Below, piece after piece: positions 6,977-9,769 of a stretch of DNA of 9,769 nt (positions are counted from its first letter, which is position 1; every line of letters starts with the position of its first letter). Position numbers and translations under genes: made by a program. The DNA lies in NCBI GenBank assembly GCA_035509415.1, contig DATJLQ010000102.1:1-9769 (forward strand), in the 5' to 3' direction. The notes under the pieces are model-generated. The model searched no databases. It worked only from the letters and a program-made list of their open reading frames with translations, and was not told where the DNA came from. Origin of the DNA: DATJLQ01 sp035509415. GTDB lineage: Bacteria > Pseudomonadota > Alphaproteobacteria > JACZXZ01.

Positions 6977-7403
6977 GGCGCGCGACCCGCCCGAGGACGC
7001 GGACGAAGGCGATCTTGCGCGCGCGCCCTCGCTCCGGCTCGACAAGTGGCTTTGGTTCGCGCGCTTCTTCAAGACGCGGGCGCGGGCGGCCGAGCTCCTG
7101 GTCGCGGGCAAGCTGCGCCTCAACCGGGTTTTGGTGCGGAAGGCGCATCAGCCGGTCAGGCCCGGCGACGTGCTCACCTTCCCGCAAGGCGACGAAATCC
7201 GCGTCGTGCGCGTCGCGGCGCTCGCGGCCCGGCGCGGTCCCGCGAGCGAGGCGCGCCGGCTTTACGAGGACCTGGCCCCGCCCGAGGCGCGCGCGGCCGG
7301 CCCCGAACCCTCAAGGGTCGCCGAGCGCGAGCCGGGAAGCGGCCGGCCGACCAAGAAGGAGCGCCGCGCGCTCGACCGGCTGGACGAGGAATCCGGCACC
7401 TGA
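6966..7403 (+). CDS. S4 domain RNA-binding protein (Hsp15/HslR-like)
   Basis: With the TTG start the product has 145 residues. The S4 domain covers about 23-72 (SLRLDKWLWFARFFKTRARA, then LLVAGKLRLNRVLVRKAHQPVRPGDVLTF). The tail GRPTKKERRALDRL (127-140) is typical of the Hsp15-like group. E. coli Hsp15 binds free 50S subunits carrying a stalled nascent chain; a ribosome or structured-RNA ligand is likely here, but the exact target is unknown. The TTG at 6966 is chosen because AAGGA (6953-6957) stands eight bases before it. An in-frame ATG at 6927 would add 13 residues not needed by the domain and increase the overlap. The gene overlaps the helicase end by 11 bases, so the two are probably translationally coupled and in one transcript. 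Confidence 0.88.
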   Translation: MSAEARDPPEDADEGDLARAPSLRLDKWLWFARFFKTRARAAELLVAGKLRLNRVLVRKAHQPVRPGDVLTFPQGDEIRVVRVAALAARRGPASEARRLYEDLAPPEARAAGPEPSRVAEREPGSGRPTKKERRALDRLDEESGT

Positions 7404-7422
7404 TTCCGGCCCCTAATCGCGC

Positions 7423-7452
7423 TTGCTCCGAGGCGCCCCTTCGGCTTATTTA
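7423..7452 (+). promoter_or_regulatory. candidate fdxA promoter
   Basis: TTGCTC (7423-7428) and TATTTA (7447-7452) are separated by 18 bases in the short gap after the S4 gene. The predicted start near 7459 gives a leader of about 54 bases. This would let fdxA be expressed separately from the helicase-S4 transcript. No recognisable iron-response operator was seen. Confidence 0.45.
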
Positions 7453-7468
7453 GCGTCCCAACGGGGCG

Positions 7469-7484
7469 ACCGCCGGGCGGCGGT
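7469..7484 (+). promoter_or_regulatory. short hairpin in the fdxA leader
   Basis: ACCGCC (7469-7474) and GGCGGT (7479-7484) form a perfect 6-bp stem with a 4-base loop, upstream of the Shine-Dalgarno GGAG (7503-7506). It may stabilise the leader. It lacks a T-run and is unlikely to be a strong terminator. Confidence 0.35.
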
Positions 7485-7512
7485 GGGGGTTCCGGCCACA
7501 CTGGAGATCGCA

Positions 7513-7848
7513 ATGACCTACGTCGTCACCGAAGCCTGCATCAAGTGCAAGTACATGGACTGCGTCGAAGTGTGCCCGGTCGATTGCTTCTACGAGGGCG
7601 AGAACATGCTCGTGATCCAGCCCGACGAGTGCATCGATTGCGGCGTGTGCGAGCCCGAATGCCCGGCCGAGGCGATCAAGCCCGATACGGACGGCGATCT
7701 CGCCAAATGGCTCGAGCTCAACCGCAAATACGCCGAAAGCTGGCCCAACATCACCCGCAAGGGCACGGCGCCCGGCGACGCGGACACGTTCAAGGGCCAG
7801 CCCGGCAAATTCGACAAGTATTTCAGCCCCGAGCCCGCCAAGCGCTGA
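7513..7848 (+). CDS. fdxA: seven-iron ferredoxin FdxA ([3Fe-4S][4Fe-4S])
   Basis: The product has 111 residues, the normal length of this ferredoxin. The cysteine pattern matches Azotobacter-type FdI with a shift of one. Cys9, Cys17 and Cys50 should hold the [3Fe-4S] cluster, and Cys40, Cys43, Cys46 and Cys21 the [4Fe-4S] cluster. Cys12 and Cys25 correspond to the non-ligand cysteines of the family. The motifs are CIKCKYMDCVEVCPVDCF (9-26) and CIDCGVCEPECP (40-51). It is a small cytoplasmic one-electron carrier, but the partner enzymes are not shown by context. The start at 7513 is fixed by the conserved MTYVVTEACIKCKY N-terminus and by GGAG (7503-7506) six bases upstream. The frame is open upstream to 7423, but that part is leader. 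The C-terminal KFDKYFSPEPA is typical of the family. Position between the S4 and carD genes is conserved in alphaproteobacteria. Confidence 0.97.
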   Translation: MTYVVTEACIKCKYMDCVEVCPVDCFYEGENMLVIQPDECIDCGVCEPECPAEAIKPDTDGDLAKWLELNRKYAESWPNITRKGTAPGDADTFKGQPGKFDKYFSPEPAKR

Positions 7849-7871
7849 GCCGGACGCAGGGCTCGGGCGCC

Positions 7872-7885
7872 GGAAAGCGCTTTCC
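7872..7885. promoter_or_regulatory. perfect 14-bp palindrome downstream of fdxA
   Basis: GGAAAGCGCTTTCC is a perfect palindrome 24 bases after the fdxA stop and 23 bases before the candidate carD -35. Twelve of its 14 positions match the TGAAAGCGCTTTCA type of operator bound by LacI-family proteins. It could be a transcription-factor site, or the stem of a short hairpin with no T-run. No LacI-type gene is in the window. Confidence 0.4.
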
Positions 7886-7907
7886 TTCAGGGGGATAGGC
7901 GCGCCCC

Positions 7908-7936
7908 TTGCCGTTTGTTAAGCGAAGTCTCATATA
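7908..7936 (+). promoter_or_regulatory. candidate promoter upstream of carD
   Basis: TTGCCG (7908-7913) and CATATA (7931-7936) have a 17-base spacer, and TATAAG (7933-7938) is an alternative -10 with 19. Transcription would start near 7943, giving carD a leader of about 220 bases. A second candidate is an extended -10, TGCTATAAG (8009-8017), which lacks a -35 and falls inside the predicted RNA stem. Confidence 0.45.
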
Positions 7937-7943
7937 AGAGCCA

Positions 7944-8134
7944 AGGGTTTCGGCCCTGTCCGGGCGCGCGAGCCCCGGCGCCGGGTACTACCTATTTGGC
8001 GAGATTTGTGCTATAAGCATGGCTTCGGGCGCACGGCAATCCGCCGACGCTTCTGTCCACAGGGTCAATTAGTACCCAAGCGCGGCCAAATCGGAACTGG
8101 GAGCAGCCGCATCGCGTACGCACGGGCGTACGCG
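7944..8134 (+). other. candidate structured leader or small RNA upstream of carD
   Basis: This gene-free stretch is packed with inverted repeats. AGGG/CCCT (7944-7947, 7954-7957) and CCGGG/CCCGG (7960-7964, 7974-7978) form two short hairpins. GGGTACTA (7983-7990) pairs perfectly with TAGTACCC (8070-8077), closing a domain of about 95 bases. Inside it GGCG (7998-8001), GATT (8003-8006) and GTGC (8008-8011) pair in register with CGCC (8042-8045), AATC (8038-8041) and GCAC (8031-8034), and AAGC (8015-8018) pairs with GCTT (8022-8025). The block ends with a 9-bp hairpin at 8113-8134. The order of nested helices resembles a structured RNA, but I recognise no known family. A promoter candidate lies just upstream. 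It may instead be an untranslated leader of carD. Confidence 0.4.
8113..8134 (+). terminator. 9-bp GC hairpin in the carD leader (attenuator or operator candidate)
   Basis: CGCGTACGC (8113-8121) and GCGTACGCG (8126-8134) are perfect complements around the loop ACGG. The core GCGTACGC is itself a palindrome, so the site is also two direct copies 12 bases apart, as for a repeat-binding protein. Only a short TTTAA follows. It ends 31 bases before the chosen carD start. Confidence 0.45.
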
Positions 8135-8165
8135 TTTAACATCGGTCTGTTCTGTGGAGTCATCG

Positions 8166-8693
8166 ATGAGTCGAGCCAGTAGCCAAAGGAAGAGCATGAC
8201 CAGCGAGCACGGGTTCGACACGGGCGATTTCGTCGTCTATCCGACCCACGGCGTCGGCCGCATTTCGGGCGTCGAGGCGCAGGAGATCGGCGGGGCACCG
8301 CTCCAGCTCTTCGTCATTCAGTTCGACAAGGAGAAGATGACGCTGCGCGTGCCGGTGATGAAGGCGCGCCACGCGGGCCTGCGCCGCCTCTCGACGCGCA
8401 AGGTGATGGATTCGGCGCTCAAGACCTTGAAGGGCCGCAGCCGCGCGAAGCGCACCATGTGGAGCCGCCGCGCGCAGGAGTACGAGGCCAAGATCAATTC
8501 GGGCGATCCGGTGTCGATCGCCGAGGTGGTGCGCGACCTCCATCGCGGCTCGGACCAGCCCGACCAGTCCTACAGCGAGCGGCAGATCTATCAGGCCGCC
8601 CTCGACCGGCTCGCGCGCGAGCTCGCGGCCGTCGAGAAGCTCGACGAGAAGCGCGCGATCAAGCGCCTCGAGGACATCCTCAAGGCGGCCTGA
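8166..8693 (+). CDS. carD: CarD/CdnL-family RNA polymerase-binding transcription regulator
   Basis: The product has 175 residues. The N-terminal RNA-polymerase-interaction (Tudor-like) domain covers about 17-75, with FDTGDFVVYPTHGVGRI (17-33) and the strands LQLFVIQFDKEKMTLRVPV. The C-terminal helical domain (about 80-170) has KRTMWSRRAQEYEAKINSGD (95-114) and SYSERQIYQAALDRLARELAAVE, all typical of alphaproteobacterial CdnL. In the family, the N-domain contacts the beta-subunit lobe and the C-domain binds near the -10 upstream edge, stabilising open complexes at rRNA and growth-related promoters. The C-terminus ends in Ala-Ala, as in CdnL proteins degraded by ClpXP. Two starts are plausible: ATG 8166 (GGAG at 8156-8159) and ATG 8196 (AAGGA at 8186-8190, giving 165 residues); a GTG at 8154 is less likely. 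The gene is followed by a strong terminator and closes the helicase-S4-fdxA-carD cluster. Confidence 0.95.
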   Translation: MSRASSQRKSMTSEHGFDTGDFVVYPTHGVGRISGVEAQEIGGAPLQLFVIQFDKEKMTLRVPVMKARHAGLRRLSTRKVMDSALKTLKGRSRAKRTMWSRRAQEYEAKINSGDPVSIAEVVRDLHRGSDQPDQSYSERQIYQAALDRLARELAAVEKLDEKRAIKRLEDILKAA

Positions 8694-8715
8694 GCGCGTC
8701 TCCCTCGCGTCATTC

Positions 8716-8745
8716 AAAAGCCCCGGCCCTCGCGCCGGGGCTTTT
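8716..8745 (+). terminator. intrinsic terminator of carD
   Basis: AAAAGCCCCGG (8716-8726) pairs perfectly with CCGGGGCTTTT (8735-8745) around an 8-base loop, 22 bases after the carD stop. The 3' arm ends in TTTT and is followed by CGTTTGG. The A-run/T-run symmetry could allow it to work on both strands. Confidence 0.9.
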
Positions 8746-8805
8746 CGTTTGGCCGGGCCTTTAAGTTCGACGGGCCTTTACGTTCGACCGGGCCTTTACG
8801 TTCGA
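8736..8805 (+). repeat. 17/18-bp tandem array overlapping the carD terminator
   Basis: Three clear units read CGGGCCTTTAMGTTCGA at 8754-8770, 8771-8787 and 8789-8805; the second and third are identical and the first differs at one base. The preceding 17 bases (8736-8752), which form the 3' arm and tail of the terminator, match the unit at 13 of 17 positions in phase. The array therefore seems to have arisen by duplication of the terminator's own 3' end. Confidence 0.75.
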
Positions 8806-8821
8806 TAAGCGCCGACGCTTC

Positions 8822-9012
8822 AGTAGTGCCGCAGATTGAAATCCTGGCATGGGTCATGGCCGGACTTGGTCCGGCCATCCACGCCTTAGCGATGGAAAGA
8901 CCTGGATCACCGGGACGTGAAGCTTGACCTCGGGCCGGCCGACGGCCGGTCCCGGGGGCCCGGTGATGACGCGAACTTGGACCATGGCCGGAGCTTCAAA
9001 CTGCGTCACTAC
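8822..9012. mobile_element. MITE-like non-autonomous element of about 190 bp
   Basis: GTAGTGCCGCAGATTGAA (8823-8840) and TTCAAACTGCGTCACTAC (8995-9012) are inverted repeats matching at 16 of 18 positions, and weaker complementarity continues about 17 bases inward with one gap. The element is flanked by the direct repeat CCGACGCTTC at 8812-8821 and 9012-9021; its last nine bases abut the inverted repeats within one base. That arrangement fits a 9-10-bp target duplication. The interior holds no gene, only REP-like hairpins. I cannot assign it to an insertion-sequence family. Ordinary intergenic palindromes that happen to be nested are the alternative. Confidence 0.55.
8856..8967. repeat. REP-like palindromes inside the element
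   Basis: ATGGCCGGAC (8856-8865) pairs perfectly with GTCCGGCCAT (8869-8878) around TTG, and CCACG follows shortly after. ATCACCGGG (8906-8914) pairs with CCCGGTGAT (8959-8967), enclosing a 44-base interior that holds CCGGCCG-A-CGGCCGG (8935-8949). Dispersed intergenic palindromes of the form TCATGGCCGG...CCGGCCATCCACG and GGATCACCGG...CCGGTGATGACG are common in alphaproteobacteria. The large interior of the second one is unusual. Confidence 0.6.
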
Positions 9013-9029
9013 CGACGCTTCCCCAGACT

Positions 9030-9057
9030 TTGCAGCCTCCCCATCCCATCGTAAACT
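9030..9057 (+). promoter_or_regulatory. weak promoter candidate for the iminopeptidase gene
   Basis: TTGCAG (9030-9035) and TAAACT (9052-9057) are separated by 16 bases, between the mobile-element-like repeat and the gene. The matches to consensus are partial, but the gene follows a terminator and must have its own promoter in this interval. Confidence 0.3.
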
Positions 9058-9125
9058 CGGGCCCGCACCGGCCGCTCCAGGCGCGCCGCCCAGGCTCACG
9101 AGAGGTCGCGCGAAAAGGAGCGCCG

Positions 9126-9769
9126 ATGCCGCCGCGAGAGCTTTATCCCGAGATTTTGCCGCATGCGAGCGGCATGCTCGAGCTCGATTCCGTGCATTCC
9201 ATGTATTGGGAAGTCTCGGGCAATCCGGACGGCGTGCCGGCGCTCTTCGTCCATGGCGGCCCCGGAGCCGGCTCGACGCCGGCGCACCGGCGCTTCTTCG
9301 ATCCGCAGCATTACCGCATCGTAGTCTACGATCAGCGCGGCGCGGGCCGCTCGACCCCGCTCGGCGAGACGCGCGACAACACGACCGGGCATCTCGTGCG
9401 CGACATCGAGACGCTTCGCCTCAAGCTCGGCATCGAGCGCTGGATCGTGTTCGGCGGCTCCTGGGGCTCGACCCTCGCGCTCGCCTACGCCGAGGCCCAT
9501 CCCGAGCGCTGCGCGGCCCTCGTGCTGCGCGGCATTTTCTTGTGCCGGGCGAGCGAAATCCGCTGGTTCCTCTACGACATGCGCAACGTCTTTCCCGAGG
9601 CCTGGCGCGCCTTCGCGGAGTATCTGCCCGCGCCCGAGCGCGACGATCTCCTGCGCGGCTACTACAAGCGCCTCATGGACCCGGACCCGGCCGTGCACAT
9701 GCCGGCGGCGCGGCGCTGGAGCATGTTCGAAGGGGCGTGCTCGACGCTGCTGCCGAGCCCCGAGACGGT
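9126..9769 (+). CDS. pip: proline iminopeptidase, N-terminal 214 residues (3' end outside window)
   Basis: The frame is open to the end of the window. It shows the alpha/beta-hydrolase S33 pattern of prolyl aminopeptidases (EC 3.4.11.5), which remove N-terminal proline from peptides in the cytoplasm. HGGPG (43-47) is the oxyanion-hole motif, YDQRGAGRS (68-76) is the conserved strand-loop, and GGSWGS (110-115) is the nucleophile elbow with Ser112. Glu202 in RRWSMFEGACSTLL fits the family's acidic residue that binds the substrate amino group. The catalytic Asp and His lie beyond the window. ATG 9126 is preceded by AAGGAG (9115-9120) at five bases, a strong ribosome binding site, and the N-terminus LYPEILPHASGMLELD matches the family start. 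It follows the carD terminator and repeat region and is an independent unit. Confidence 0.95.
   Translation, partial: MPPRELYPEILPHASGMLELDSVHSMYWEVSGNPDGVPALFVHGGPGAGSTPAHRRFFDPQHYRIVVYDQRGAGRSTPLGETRDNTTGHLVRDIETLRLKLGIERWIVFGGSWGSTLALAYAEAHPERCAALVLRGIFLCRASEIRWFLYDMRNVFPEAWRAFAEYLPAPERDDLLRGYYKRLMDPDPAVHMPAARRWSMFEGACSTLLPSPET

Noticed and set aside
8019..8072. A 17-codon ORF (MASGARQSADASVHRVN) upstream of carD as a leader peptide
   Set aside because: It has no Shine-Dalgarno sequence and lies within the paired region of the structured leader; there is no codon run suggesting attenuation.
7983..8077. 4.5S (SRP) RNA, 6S RNA or a tRNA as the identity of the closed hairpin domain
   Set aside because: The conserved apical SRP sequence, a recognisable 6S central bubble and any tRNA arms are absent, so it is left as an unidentified structure.
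8716..8805. CRISPR-like array near carD
   Set aside because: The units are contiguous 17/18-bp tandem copies without unique spacers, and no cas gene is present.
8854..9099. An 81-codon minus-strand frame in the carD-pip spacer
   Set aside because: It consists of the palindromic repeat element and a proline/glycine-rich tail, with no ribosome site or family resemblance.
9096..9698. A 200-codon minus-strand frame opposite the iminopeptidase
   Set aside because: It is antisense to a gene with clear catalytic motifs and has no motif of its own.

Overview
The window looks like a core-genome segment of a GC-rich alphaproteobacterium, probably Rhodospirillales-like. The main evidence is a conserved run: a SUV3-type RNA helicase, a small S4 RNA-binding protein, the seven-iron ferredoxin FdxA and a CarD/CdnL RNA polymerase regulator. 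This gene order is typical of alphaproteobacteria. The G/C-dominated third codon positions and the long antisense shadow frames fit the same picture. No frameshift or broken gene was seen.

Layout. 1-309: C-terminal end of a TetR-family regulator whose DNA-binding part lies outside the window. 468-1307: exported DUF1223 thioredoxin-like protein, with an 18-bp tandem repeat in the N-terminal part of its signal peptide. 1342-2208 (minus): LysR-family regulator, convergent with DUF1223, with a GC hairpin between the two stops. 2390-4282 (minus): chaperone HtpG. 4490-6976: SUV3-like DExH helicase, divergent from htpG. 6966-7403: S4/Hsp15-like protein, overlapping the helicase and probably translationally coupled to it. 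7513-7848: FdxA. 8166-8693: CarD, followed by a textbook intrinsic terminator. 9126 to the window end: proline iminopeptidase, cut by the window edge.

Two gaps exceed 300 bases. The fdxA-carD gap (7849-8165) holds a promoter candidate, a perfect 14-bp palindrome and a dense series of inverted repeats that could form a structured leader or small RNA of about 190 nt. The carD-pip gap (8694-9125) holds the terminator, a 17/18-bp tandem array that seems to have grown from the terminator's own 3' arm, and an element of about 190 bp with 18-bp imperfect terminal inverted repeats, a 9-10-bp flanking direct repeat and REP-like hairpins inside. It looks like a small non-autonomous mobile element (MITE).

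The helicase-S4-FdxA-CarD block groups RNA turnover, ribosome-associated RNA binding, electron transfer and transcription initiation, which suggests a housekeeping or growth-rate module. HtpG and the S4 protein both belong to families linked to heat shock. No defence system, CRISPR array, tRNA or rRNA was found. The most promising undescribed material is non-coding: the carD leader and the carD-pip spacer.
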